A DNA stretch of 64,000 bases. Source: Phocaeicola_A sp036804505 (GTDB lineage Bacteria; Bacteroidota; Bacteroidia; Bacteroidales; Bacteroidaceae). A program made the translations under genes and the position numbers. Positions 10,105-18,697 of this stretch are shown one piece after another; positions within the stretch are counted from its first letter, which is position 1, and each line of letters starts with the position of its first letter. Location of the stretch: assembly GCA_036804505.1 (NCBI GenBank), contig DAIRSI010000001.1, positions 62,001 to 126,000 on the forward strand. The letters run 5' to 3'. The notes under the pieces are model-generated. The model searched no databases, was not told where the DNA came from, and saw nothing but the letters and a program-made list of their open reading frames with translations.

Positions 10105-13100
10105 TTAGAATGCCAGAGTATTCAAATTCTTGTCAACCAGCATTCCGTCTTTTATCTTCAAATCGAATTTGACTCTCTTCTTTGCCTTAAATTTCAAGAT
10201 ACACAGATCCGAAGTTCCGTTCAGGACTTCCTTGTCACCCACATTCACAAAAGTAGGATACAAAGCCTTCTGCCCTGAAGTATGAAGTCTGTCATACGTC
10301 ATGTTCTCCATGTCTTTCAGTCCTATGGCCTGTACACCTTCGAATTCATAATCCTGCAAAGAATAAGGCAATGCAAAACTGAAAGCATTGACCGAGCGAA
10401 GATTATTGCCTTTTACGGTAACTTCTATTTCATCACCTGCATTATACTGCGACTTGGCAACCGAAAGAGATATGGTTCCGGCAAGTTTCTCCATTTGTAC
10501 TCCGGACACTCCATCTTCCAACTGAGTAGCTACATTTGAAATGTCATAAGCATCAATCAACTTGTTGCCATTAATATCTCCCTTACTGATATATCCGTCG
10601 AAATCGGCATCACCCTGACGAAGACCGGTATAATTCGTATAGGAAGTAAAGTCATTGCCGTCAATCTTTCCGTCGCTGTTCACATCTCCCGGCAAGAAAC
10701 TGTCGGTACCAGGTACCTTGAACACATACAATTCACGGCCAGAGCCATAATTGTTCACGCCTTCAGCTACAGATATTTTTATATAGCGGGCTACAGGATG
10801 GTTTTCGAAGCGGAACTCCTTGGTATCACCATTTCGTTCCCACTGGAATTCACCGGCCTCAACCCAGTTTATCTTGTCCTTGCTATAAAATACTTTTCCT
10901 TTCAGCAGAGTGCCATTTCCTGCATCCTGACGAGGCAGATACCAGAATTTATCCAATTGGTTGACACTACGCAAATCAACAGTCATATCAAAAGGCAAGG
11001 CATTTGCCCGATATTTTGTGTGCCAGATATCACCCGATTCCGAGAAATTGAACAGATGGGATACTTCAAAGTCAGCCTGATCCTGACAAGACACTTCACC
11101 TTTTATTCCACGAATGGCAAACTCCAACGGATTATTTTTTGTCTTTGCAGCAAACTTACCCCAATCGGAAACACCATCCTTATTGACTGAACGTATTTTG
11201 AATGAATAATCCGTCTCAGGAGAAAGCCTGTCGAACAACAGTTCCGTATCCTTGATTGTAGAATAAAGCATGCCGTTGAATTCTATCTCATAATAATCGG
11301 CATTAGCCACTTTTTCCCAAGTCGGCTTCAAGGTGTAGGCTTCTGTATTGCTCTCTGTAATTTGTGCAACAGGAGCCTTGAGCGCACCGGTCGAAACGAG
11401 TTGTTTCTCTGCCGGTGCAAAACGATAACCCTCTACCTTCACTATTACATCATTGGCTGTAACATCCGTTTTTCCAGTCTTTATCATCAACACAGGATTC
11501 TTTGCGATAACCAATTCGGCAAATTTTGTTCCTGGAGTAGAGTAACGATTCAGGTTTGGATTCGGAATATAAATATAAACATTATCGCCCATGAAATAAT
11601 CTTTCATTGATGCAGCTTCGGTCAGCTTTATCTTCTTGCCTCCAACCAGAGCATACACCTTCTTGGGCTTTTCCGTCACGTTAATATTCAGCACAGTAGT
11701 TTTTTCCTTCACATACCCCTTATAATCACCCTTGGACGGATGAATGGTAACAGTCAGTTTCTGCTGTTCATCAACTTCGGTCTCTATCAAGGTAGTCACA
11801 GATTTACCTTCTTTATATTCAAGGCTCACTCCATCGTCGTCGTATTCCTCCATCTGCGATTTACCCGACGGATAGAGTTCATAGGCTCTCAAAGTCTTGT
11901 CCACCTCTCCGATATGATTATTAGGAGTCGTCATCGGAACGATGGCACCGGCTTTCACGAAAAGAGGCAGTTTCCAGATAGGAGCTGCGAAATTGTTGAT
12001 TATACGGTTGCCTTCGTATTTGTCTCCGGTAAAATAATCGTACCAAACTCCTTCCGGCAAATAAATGCCGTTGCGGATGTCATTACCTTCGCTATCGGCT
12101 TTGGTATTCTGATAAATAGGTGCAACGAGGAAATAAGGTCCAAACATATACTGATACTGGGTGGCAGTGCCCAAAGTATATTCATTGGGATAGTCGAGAA
12201 ACATGGCACGGATGAGCGGTTTCCCGTCAATGGCCTGGTGTGCGAAAGTATAAGTATAAGGCAGCAATGCCGACTTTCCTTTCAGATAAGTACGGTTGAT
12301 GGATGTGGCAGGCTCTCCAAGTGCATGAGGATATTTTTCATTGGCCCCCCAGCCATCCATGTTCAGCTGCATAAGAGAGAATGCCTTCCACTGGAAATCA
12401 CGGATATTGATAATCGGTTTTTTCCCACCGAAGATTCCATCCATATCCGAGGTTATATTAGGTTGTCCGGACAAGCCAGAACCGATATAAGTCGGTATGT
12501 GAAAACGAATATATTCCCATTCACCACCGGTCTGGTCTCCAGACCATACGGTAGCATAACGTTGGGTTCCGGCCCAACCATCCAAAGAAATAATGAAAGG
12601 ACGGGCATCACTACCGTAATAAGGCATGATGTGAGCCACATCGGCCACGCCGTTGAGGCCGAAAGAATAACCGTCGCCCACCCAAGCCACATCTGTCTTG
12701 AGCACACGCACGCCGGCATCTCTAACTTCCTTTACGATATCCCTCTGAAGCAGCGGACTTACTCCCGCCTTAGGATGCAAATCCGATTGGGTCCAAAGGC
12801 CTATTTCCACTCCATTCTTACGCGCATAATCGCCAAAATCCTTCAAATTCTGAATGTTGCCGTCAAGGGATTCCGTCTGACCATATCCTGCTCCATAGCC
12901 ATCATTAGGCAGAATCCATCCCAAAGGCATATCATGATTCCGGTAACGGTCCACCACTGCACGTGCAGAGAACTGATAATTGTTTTTTTCACCATTGAGT
13001 GATTCCTTGGTTCCTCCGTTGTCCTTCTGACTTTCTTTGTATTTTTTGCCATCCTCGAAAGGAATACCGTTAGGATCTTCCTTCCAAAAGTCACGGTTAT

Positions 13101-13941
13101 AAGCATTCAAGTGACCTTCATAGAATCCGAATTTTGGAAGGAACACAGGGTTGCCGGTGAGTTGATAGAAATCGTTGAGCAATGCCACAGCTCCTTCGTT
13201 CACCATGAAAAAGACATCCAGATAAGGAGTTTCATGAAAAAGCTTGACCGTTCCTTTTTGTTCGGCGCCAAAGTCATATTTCCCCTTCTTGAAAGTGTAC
13301 CACATCAAGCCGTAGCCCTCTGTTGACCAATAGAAAGGAGCCGGAGATGCCACACCTCCATCCGTCCAGCTGTTCTGATTCTCTATAGCGATGACTTTTC
13401 CCTTGTGAGAGAATCGACCGTTCTGAACACCTCCCCCGAAGAAATATTCCGAAGGTTGTTCGTTCAACATCAAGGTCACCCTGTTTTTCTCGTAAGAAAC
13501 GGGATGGGTTTCCTGTATCACATTTTTGCCTGTGAGCAAGTTGGTTACCGAGAAGAGACCGCTCTGACGGTTCAGTTCTATTTTGACTTTTGCCGTTGAC
13601 ATACTGATGGTCTTGTCATTCTCTTCCAAGCGCAGATCATTTACAGCCTTACGCGGTGAATTCACAAGAATTTGAGCTTCAGGTTTAGCTTCGGGATCAC
13701 GGATAATTCCGCCCGAATTGTCCTGGAAAACCCGAAAGATGTTATCGCCATAGAAGTCGAATGTCATCCGCTGGTTTCCTGCGAATCTGACCTCCACGGT
13801 CGTAGGATTGATTTTCTGTGCGCCCTCTATTCTATTGCCTTCCTGGGTTACGGCAAAGGACACTGCAGAATGAACGGAAAGGAACAGCAAGGCACATACA
13901 GCCGCTTTCCCCCGTAAAGAAATTGATACAGGTAGTCTCAT
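10105..13941 (-). CDS. GH31 glycosidase with FN3, CBM32-like, dockerin-like and cohesin-like domains, secreted
   Basis: Retaining exo-glycosidase of family GH31, 1278 residues. Order of parts: signal peptide (about 1-30), GH31 N-terminal sandwich (about 35-240), catalytic barrel (about 250-620), DUF5110-like sheets (to about 840), fibronectin III-like domain (about 855-937), F5/8 type C / CBM32-like domain (about 938-1080), a dockerin-like double calcium loop (GDVNSDGKIDGNDF near 1085 and GDINGNKLIDAYD near 1120) and a C-terminal cohesin-like beta-sandwich (about 1155-1278). The nucleophile is D417 in KTDVAW and the acid/base D469 in WSGDQT. The substrate is uncertain. Several gut Bacteroides GH31 alpha-N-acetylgalactosaminidases have a similar multidomain plan, but alpha-glucosidase or alpha-galactosidase activity is equally possible from what can be seen. 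It is monocistronic and convergent with the ABC operon. Confidence 0.9.
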   Translation of the reverse strand: MRLPVSISLRGKAAVCALLFLSVHSAVSFAVTQEGNRIEGAQKINPTTVEVRFAGNQRMTFDFYGDNIFRVFQDNSGGIIRDPEAKPEAQILVNSPRKAVNDLRLEENDKTISMSTAKVKIELNRQSGLFSVTNLLTGKNVIQETHPVSYEKNRVTLMLNEQPSEYFFGGGVQNGRFSHKGKVIAIENQNSWTDGGVASPAPFYWSTEGYGLMWYTFKKGKYDFGAEQKGTVKLFHETPYLDVFFMVNEGAVALLNDFYQLTGNPVFLPKFGFYEGHLNAYNRDFWKEDPNGIPFEDGKKYKESQKDNGGTKESLNGEKNNYQFSARAVVDRYRNHDMPLGWILPNDGYGAGYGQTESLDGNIQNLKDFGDYARKNGVEIGLWTQSDLHPKAGVSPLLQRDIVKEVRDAGVRVLKTDVAWVGDGYSFGLNGVADVAHIMPYYGSDARPFIISLDGWAGTQRYATVWSGDQTGGEWEYIRFHIPTYIGSGLSGQPNITSDMDGIFGGKKPIINIRDFQWKAFSLMQLNMDGWGANEKYPHALGEPATSINRTYLKGKSALLPYTYTFAHQAIDGKPLIRAMFLDYPNEYTLGTATQYQYMFGPYFLVAPIYQNTKADSEGNDIRNGIYLPEGVWYDYFTGDKYEGNRIINNFAAPIWKLPLFVKAGAIVPMTTPNNHIGEVDKTLRAYELYPSGKSQMEEYDDDGVSLEYKEGKSVTTLIETEVDEQQKLTVTIHPSKGDYKGYVKEKTTVLNINVTEKPKKVYALVGGKKIKLTEAASMKDYFMGDNVYIYIPNPNLNRYSTPGTKFAELVIAKNPVLMIKTGKTDVTANDVIVKVEGYRFAPAEKQLVSTGALKAPVAQITESNTEAYTLKPTWEKVANADYYEIEFNGMLYSTIKDTELLFDRLSPETDYSFKIRSVNKDGVSDWGKFAAKTKNNPLEFAIRGIKGEVSCQDQADFEVSHLFNFSESGDIWHTKYRANALPFDMTVDLRSVNQLDKFWYLPRQDAGNGTLLKGKVFYSKDKINWVEAGEFQWERNGDTKEFRFENHPVARYIKISVAEGVNNYGSGRELYVFKVPGTDSFLPGDVNSDGKIDGNDFTSYTNYTGLRQGDADFDGYISKGDINGNKLIDAYDISNVATQLEDGVSGVQMEKLAGTISLSVAKSQYNAGDEIEVTVKGNNLRSVNAFSFALPYSLQDYEFEGVQAIGLKDMENMTYDRLHTSGQKALYPTFVNVGDKEVLNGTSDLCILKFKAKKRVKFDLKIKDGMLVDKNLNTLAF

Positions 13942-13971
13942 TTCACTATTTTATTAAGGTTTTAGAAATGG

Positions 13972-13979
13972 CAAAGATA
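13972..13979 (-). promoter_or_regulatory. Bacteroides -7 box for the GH31 gene
   Basis: TATCTTTG on the - strand fits TAnnTTTG and ends 31 bp before the GH31 start codon. No clear -33 box was found. It lies back to back with the promoter of the small + strand gene at 14067. Confidence 0.5.
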
Positions 13980-14000
13980 TGAATTATTTTTCTGATAAGT

Positions 14001-14030
14001 CTTGATTTTTAAAGATTTCGGGTATTTTTG
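14001..14030 (+). promoter_or_regulatory. Probable promoter of the small HExxH gene
   Basis: -7 box TATTTTTG (14023-14030) with CTTG 18 bp upstream as a weak -33 box. The start codon at 14067 is 36 bp downstream. Confidence 0.55.
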
Positions 14031-14066
14031 CATATCTTTCGAATTATACTGATAAATTGAAGACTC

Positions 14067-14420
14067 ATGAAAATTATACATAACCGCTACATTCCCTTTA
14101 AAGGCTTCGATGCCGTCAATCTGTTGGGTATACTTTTTGTCCGCAAAGGTTTGTCCGTGGATGAAATTATCTTGAATCATGAAAAGATTCACTCTGCCCA
14201 AATGAAAGAACTTCTGCTCGTCGGCTTCTACATGGCCTATGTCTTTGAATTCTTCTTCCGCTTGCTGCAATGCCTGTTTCAAGACAAATCCAAGCATAAA
14301 GGAATTTCTTTATGGAACAGAGCCTACAGGCTTATTTCCTTTGAGAAGGAATCTTATGGTCATGAGAAGGATTTGGAATACCTCAGGAAGAGGAAACAAT
14401 ATGCCATGTGGAGAGAATAA
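14067..14420 (+). CDS. Small HExxH-motif protein, possible minimal zincin-type peptidase
   Basis: 117-residue protein without an assigned function that I can name. It contains HEKIH at about residues 38-42, the HExxH pattern of zinc metallopeptidases. A hydrophobic helix follows (about 49-68, LLLVGFYMAYVFEFFF), which would be membrane-associated, and then a conserved-looking AYRLISFEKESY stretch (about 85-97) whose glutamates could supply a third zinc ligand, as in gluzincins. The C-terminus is charged. It has its own promoter and stands alone between the divergent GH31 gene and scdA. The metallopeptidase role is an inference from the motif alone. Confidence 0.7.
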   Translation: MKIIHNRYIPFKGFDAVNLLGILFVRKGLSVDEIILNHEKIHSAQMKELLLVGFYMAYVFEFFFRLLQCLFQDKSKHKGISLWNRAYRLISFEKESYGHEKDLEYLRKRKQYAMWRE

Positions 14421-14498
14421 TCTTTGAAGGTCCTGAACATTTAACTTTTTTATAGGCCGCTTGTAACATAAGTGACGATTCTTGCAGTTGCCGTACGC

Positions 14499-14506
14499 TA
14501 CCTTTG
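14499..14506 (+). promoter_or_regulatory. Bacteroides -7 box for scdA
   Basis: TACCTTTG, 34 bp before the scdA start codon, fits TAnnTTTG. The -33 region has only weak TTCTTG-like matches. Confidence 0.55.
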
Positions 14507-14540
14507 CATCCGGTTAAACAACGATTAAAAAGTTATTAAG

Positions 14541-15281
14541 ATGGATTCAAATGTTATTAAAAGAATGAATGTAGGCGAAATTGTAACAAACGATTTCACC
14601 GCTACCCGAGTATTCAAACGTTATGGAATAGACTTCTGCTGTCACGGTGACACTAGTCTGGAAGTTGCCTGCAAGAAGCAGAATATCGATGTAGATAATG
14701 TAATCAAAGCTTTGGAGGAGCCAAATGCTCAAAGTAACGCCAACATACCTTTCGCCTTATGGCCACTCGACCTTCTGCTGGACTATGTATTGAAGATACA
14801 CCACAGAGGTATCCGGAAGAATGGACCCGAACTGCTGAAACTCATTGCAAAGGTAAAATCGGTACATGGTGAACGTCATCCTGAACTGAACGAGATAGAA
14901 TCACTGGTCACCGAATCACTGGAAGAACTCGAGATGCATTTGCAGAAAGAAGAGAACGTCTTGTTCCCCTACCTTTATGAATTGTTCGAAGCCGATGAAG
15001 AAGGACATGCCATCGAACAAATGCATTGCGGAACTATCAGCAATCCCATAAAAGTGATGCGTATGGAACATGAAAATGAAGGTGTGCGCTATCTGCACAT
15101 TCGCGAAATCACAAATCATTTCACCACCCCTGCAGACGGCTGCGCCAGCTACCGAATGATGATGGAAGAACTGGAAGCGTTCGTTGATGCCCTCTTCGAG
15201 CATATACATATAGAAAACAATATTCTGTTTCCTCGCTTTGAAGAGTTGGAAAACAAAACTGTCATCAACAGAAATTGGTAA
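14541..15281 (+). CDS. scdA: Di-iron protein for repair of iron-sulfur clusters (RIC / ScdA / YtfE family)
   Basis: Cytoplasmic hemerythrin-like di-iron protein that helps restore iron-sulfur clusters after nitric oxide or oxidative damage. The 246-residue protein starts with the ScdA N-terminal domain, with the double cysteine and histidine at C33, C34 and H35 (DFCCHG). A four-helix hemerythrin bundle follows, with candidate ligands in KIHHRG, ERHPEL, MHLQKEEN, MEHENE and EHIHIENN. This is the normal length and order for the family. It is monocistronic, with its own -7 box and a shared terminator with the convergent fucP gene. Confidence 0.93.
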   Translation: MDSNVIKRMNVGEIVTNDFTATRVFKRYGIDFCCHGDTSLEVACKKQNIDVDNVIKALEEPNAQSNANIPFALWPLDLLLDYVLKIHHRGIRKNGPELLKLIAKVKSVHGERHPELNEIESLVTESLEELEMHLQKEENVLFPYLYELFEADEEGHAIEQMHCGTISNPIKVMRMEHENEGVRYLHIREITNHFTTPADGCASYRMMMEELEAFVDALFEHIHIENNILFPRFEELENKTVINRNW

Positions 15282-15287
15282 AAACTA

Positions 15288-15334
15288 ATATGCCGTATAG
15301 CCGGCGTTTCACAACGACTGGCTATATGGCATAT
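15288..15334. terminator. Bidirectional terminator between scdA and fucP
   Basis: Long inverted repeat with arms around ATATGCCGTATAGCC and GGCTATATGGCATAT (one mismatch) and a loop of about 15 bases, lying between two convergent genes. Confidence 0.75.
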
Positions 15335-15376
15335 CTTGTCTTCATAAAAAGATGTCAGTATATATCTAAATAAAGC

Positions 15377-16600
15377 CTAGTTCTTGAATTTAGACAATCC
15401 GAAAGCCAAAATGACAATAAAGCAGATAAGAGGAACGATAAATCCAACGGACATTGAAAAATTATCTGCTATATATCCCATGAACATTGGCATCAAAGCA
15501 CCTCCCACCACACACATCACAAGTATGGAAGACGCCCGTTCCCGATTATGCCCCATATCACTTACCCCCAAAGCGAATATTGTTGGAAACATGATGGACA
15601 TGAACAGATAAGAACAAAAAAGGCAAACAATGGAAGCCATACCCAATCCCATTATAACAAATCCCATAAGCAGGACATTTATAGCAGCAGCCAAAGACAA
15701 AATCAGTCTAGGTTTGATTGTCTTCATTATATAACTACCTAACATTCGTCCCAACATAAACATACCCATTCCACCAATAGCCAGTATTTGTGAAGCCTCC
15801 AAATGATTGATGTCCGGTCTTACCTCCACTACATAATTAATGAAAAAACTTCCGATTCCTGTTTGTCCGGCCACATAAAAGAACTGGGCTACAACTGCAA
15901 AGACAAAGAGTTTATGATGCAGAAGTTCCTTGTAAGTTCCTTCAATAGGTTCGCCCGCATCAGAAACATTGTTTTCTTCTGAAATGACAGGCAATGGAGT
16001 TCTTATAAAAAAGACAGCCATCAGCAAAACTATTATTCCGATAATCGTATAAGGTATAGACATTACTCCAAACGGGTCTCCACCGGAGAATATAAACATT
16101 CCCCCAAAAAGCGGTCCCAATACCCAGCCCAACCCATTGAACGACTGTGCAAGATTAATTCGTCTTGCAGCAGCATCCTTTGGTCCTAACACCGTTGTAT
16201 ATGGATTAGCGGAAGTTTCCAAGAATGTCAGCCCGCATGCTATTACAAAAAGGGCAAACAAGAAAGGAGGGAAAGTTCGGATTAGCGTTGCCGGGTAAAA
16301 TAAAAAGGCACCAATGCTGAACAAAACCAGTCCCATGATAATTCCCTTTTTGTATCCGCATCTCTTAATAAACAAACCGGCAGGAATACCCATGACAAAA
16401 TATCCCCCGTACAAAGACATCTGGACAAATCCGGATTTTGCCTTTGATATATTCAGAATTTCCTGAAAATGCGAATTCAGCACATCCAGCAAAGAATGGG
16501 CAAATCCCCACATAAAGAACAGACATGTAACAAGGATGAACGGAAGCAAATAGTTCTCTCCGTTCTTTCCGGAAAACATTGATTTAGAATTATTACTCAT
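15377..16600 (-). CDS. fucP: L-fucose:H+ symporter, FHS family of MFS
   Basis: Inner-membrane sugar/proton symporter of 407 residues with twelve predicted membrane helices. The family signature LETSANPY (about 130-137) is intact and holds the glutamate that corresponds to the proton-coupling residue of E. coli FucP. The first helix region FMWGFAHSLLDVLNSHF holds the matching aspartate. It is the last gene of a four-gene operon (lactaldehyde reductase, aldolase, kinase, permease), 73 bp after the kinase. The FHS family also includes glucose/galactose permeases; the neighbours favour L-fucose or a related sugar. Confidence 0.88.
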   Translation of the reverse strand: MSNNSKSMFSGKNGENYLLPFILVTCLFFMWGFAHSLLDVLNSHFQEILNISKAKSGFVQMSLYGGYFVMGIPAGLFIKRCGYKKGIIMGLVLFSIGAFLFYPATLIRTFPPFLFALFVIACGLTFLETSANPYTTVLGPKDAAARRINLAQSFNGLGWVLGPLFGGMFIFSGGDPFGVMSIPYTIIGIIVLLMAVFFIRTPLPVISEENNVSDAGEPIEGTYKELLHHKLFVFAVVAQFFYVAGQTGIGSFFINYVVEVRPDINHLEASQILAIGGMGMFMLGRMLGSYIMKTIKPRLILSLAAAINVLLMGFVIMGLGMASIVCLFCSYLFMSIMFPTIFALGVSDMGHNRERASSILVMCVVGGALMPMFMGYIADNFSMSVGFIVPLICFIVILAFGLSKFKN

Positions 16601-16673
16601 TTTGTTGTTTTAATATTTTATCTTATTAACAGTATATCAATAGTTATTCAGTTAACTCCACAATCGGTTATCT

Positions 16674-18062
16674 TCATATTAGAATAAATTCTTTGATTTC
16701 ATCTTTATCTTTAATATCCCTGCAACTTATTGCTTGTACCAAGATATTTCCTATAGCTGTGGCTTCAAAAGGTCCTGCTAAAACAGGAATACCCAATGCT
16801 TCAGATGTTAGTTGGTTAAGCAAACGGTTTCTTGCGCCTCCCCCGACAATATTCAATTGTTCAATAGGCTCCGGTAAAAAGGTATTCAACCGGGTTACTG
16901 CTTTTCTATATCTGAGAGCCAATGATTGCAACACGCATCGCACAAAATCTCCTTTTGAAACCGGAGTCGGACTTCCATTTTCCCAACAACAAGCAGAAAT
17001 TTCATTTTCCATATTTCCGGGATTCTGAAAACGCTTATCATCCACATCTATCAATGAAGAAATACTCGAGAGTTCGGCCTCTGCTATCAGTTCCTCATAC
17101 TCCACGACTTCTCCTCTTTCTTTCCATTGTGCCATCAATTTTTGTAACATCCACAAACCTGTGATATTCTGTAGAAAACGGATTTTTCCTCCTACTCCTC
17201 CTTCGTTAGTAAAGCCAGCCTTCCGAGCCTCTTCCGTTAGAATTGGTTTATCAAGTTCAACCCCAAGCAAGGACCATGTTCCAGAACTCAAGAATCCAGT
17301 TCTCTTCTTGGTAGATGGGATGGCAAAAACGGCACTTGCCGTATCATGTGACCCGACAGCAAGTACTTGCGTACCTTTTAACAATCCAGTTTCTTCACAG
17401 ATGGAAGATTTGACTTCGCCTCGAACACATCCAGGCATCACTATCTCGCCAAAGAGATGACGAGGCAATCCCATTTTTCCAATCAATTCATCATTCCATG
17501 TTTGCCTACGTGCATCAAGGAGTTCGGAGGTTGAAGCAATACAATACTCGTTATTTGAAACCCCTGTCAGAAAGAAACTGAATAAATCCGGCATAAACAG
17601 CAATCGGGTCGCCGCAGACAATGCAGAATCGCCATTTCTTTGCATTCCGTAAAGCTGAAACAAAGTATTGATAGGCATCACCTGAATTCCGGCAACAGCA
17701 TAATGCTCTATTATAGATTTATCGTCAAAAAACATTCCGGGTAACCCATCTGTGAAAGTATCCCTATAACATATAGGGTTCCCGAGCAGATTACCTTTCT
17801 CATCAATCAATCCAAAATCCACACCCCAAGTGTCTATTCCAATGGTTCTGACAAAATAGCCTTTCTGCACGGCTTTCTTCAGTCCTTGTTTCATTTCATC
17901 GAATAAGGCAAGAAAATCCCAATACAAATGATTTCCCAACCAGACTTGCCGATTCGGAAAACGATGAACTTCTTCCATACGCAACATACTTCCATGTATG
18001 GAAGCAGCCATCACCCGGCCGCTTCCACCTCCAAAATCCACCGCAATATACGCATTCGTCAT
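16674..18062 (-). CDS. fucK: FGGY-family sugar kinase, L-fuculokinase / rhamnulokinase type
   Basis: Cytoplasmic ATP-dependent kinase, 462 residues, expected to phosphorylate L-fuculose (or L-rhamnulose) at C1. Two actin-like domains are visible: the N-terminal phosphate loop AVDFGGGSGR (residues 8-17), the sugar-binding TIGIDTWGVDFG (about 73-84), the hinge motif VGSHDTASAV with the catalytic Asp (about 238-247) and the C-terminal IVGGGARNRLLNQ (about 410-422). Sequence alone places it between rhamnulokinase and fuculokinase. The overlap of its start with the aldolase stop (ATGA) and the fucP neighbour favour the fucose pathway. Confidence 0.8.
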   Translation of the reverse strand: MTNAYIAVDFGGGSGRVMAASIHGSMLRMEEVHRFPNRQVWLGNHLYWDFLALFDEMKQGLKKAVQKGYFVRTIGIDTWGVDFGLIDEKGNLLGNPICYRDTFTDGLPGMFFDDKSIIEHYAVAGIQVMPINTLFQLYGMQRNGDSALSAATRLLFMPDLFSFFLTGVSNNEYCIASTSELLDARRQTWNDELIGKMGLPRHLFGEIVMPGCVRGEVKSSICEETGLLKGTQVLAVGSHDTASAVFAIPSTKKRTGFLSSGTWSLLGVELDKPILTEEARKAGFTNEGGVGGKIRFLQNITGLWMLQKLMAQWKERGEVVEYEELIAEAELSSISSLIDVDDKRFQNPGNMENEISACCWENGSPTPVSKGDFVRCVLQSLALRYRKAVTRLNTFLPEPIEQLNIVGGGARNRLLNQLTSEALGIPVLAGPFEATAIGNILVQAISCRDIKDKDEIKEFILI

Positions 18063-18697
18063 TTCGTTTGTTTTCCTAGAATATAAGTATCCAAATCCTC
18101 TATCTCTTTGGTAGTAAACACTTCATACTGCCCACCAGTACGGATAATTATTTTACATGCCATTTCGAAAAACATAGCTCTTTCAAAAGCCTCATCAAAA
18201 TCTTTTCCACAAACCACTTGCCCGTGTTTCAGGAGCAAAGCAGAATCATGATTTTTCAAAGCCGTAATAACAGCAGCTGCGAGTTCTTTGGAACCCGGGC
18301 GATAATAAGGAATAACAGGAATCTCTCGTCCTACGTGACATGGGATTTCCGCCGTTACATTAAAATTCTCGGGGATTTTTTTCATACAAGCCACAGCAGT
18401 AGCGTATGGCGATTGAAAATGCAAAACGACATGTGCATCCGGTCTTTCACGCAACACTCCAAAATGAAAAACGCTCTCCATGGAAGGTTTCACTCCATTC
18501 AGTATTTCACCTGTAGAAAGACGGCAAACAGACACCTTTTCCTTCACGAGAGAAGGGACCCAAGAACCTGTTCCCGATATCAAGACCTCATCGTCGATAC
18601 GCCAAGATAAATTACCACTGCTACATATAGTCAGTCCGGCTTCACCTATACGATGTGCCTGCTTCAAAAATATTTCTATTTGTTCATTTGTTATCAT
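18059..18697 (-). CDS. fucA: L-fuculose-1-phosphate aldolase, class II aldolase family
   Basis: Zinc-dependent aldolase of 212 residues expected to split L-fuculose-1-phosphate into dihydroxyacetone phosphate and L-lactaldehyde. Visible features are the phosphate-binding CSSGNLSWR near residue 25, the acidic KPSMES region near 75 and LLKHGQVVCG near 155-164, which holds one zinc histidine. In the segment that is HxH in E. coli FucA the sequence reads LHFQSPY, so one expected zinc histidine is Gln. It overlaps both neighbours by four bases (ATGA), so translation is coupled from reductase to aldolase to kinase. The length fits FucA better than the longer rhamnulose aldolase RhaD. Confidence 0.83.
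   Translation of the reverse strand: MITNEQIEIFLKQAHRIGEAGLTICSSGNLSWRIDDEVLISGTGSWVPSLVKEKVSVCRLSTGEILNGVKPSMESVFHFGVLRERPDAHVVLHFQSPYATAVACMKKIPENFNVTAEIPCHVGREIPVIPYYRPGSKELAAAVITALKNHDSALLLKHGQVVCGKDFDEAFERAMFFEMACKIIIRTGGQYEVFTTKEIEDLDTYILGKQTK

Noticed and set aside
11740..13002. 420-codon frame on the + strand opposite the GH31 gene
   Set aside because: Mirror of the GH31 catalytic domain; composition is typical of an antisense frame and no motif was found.
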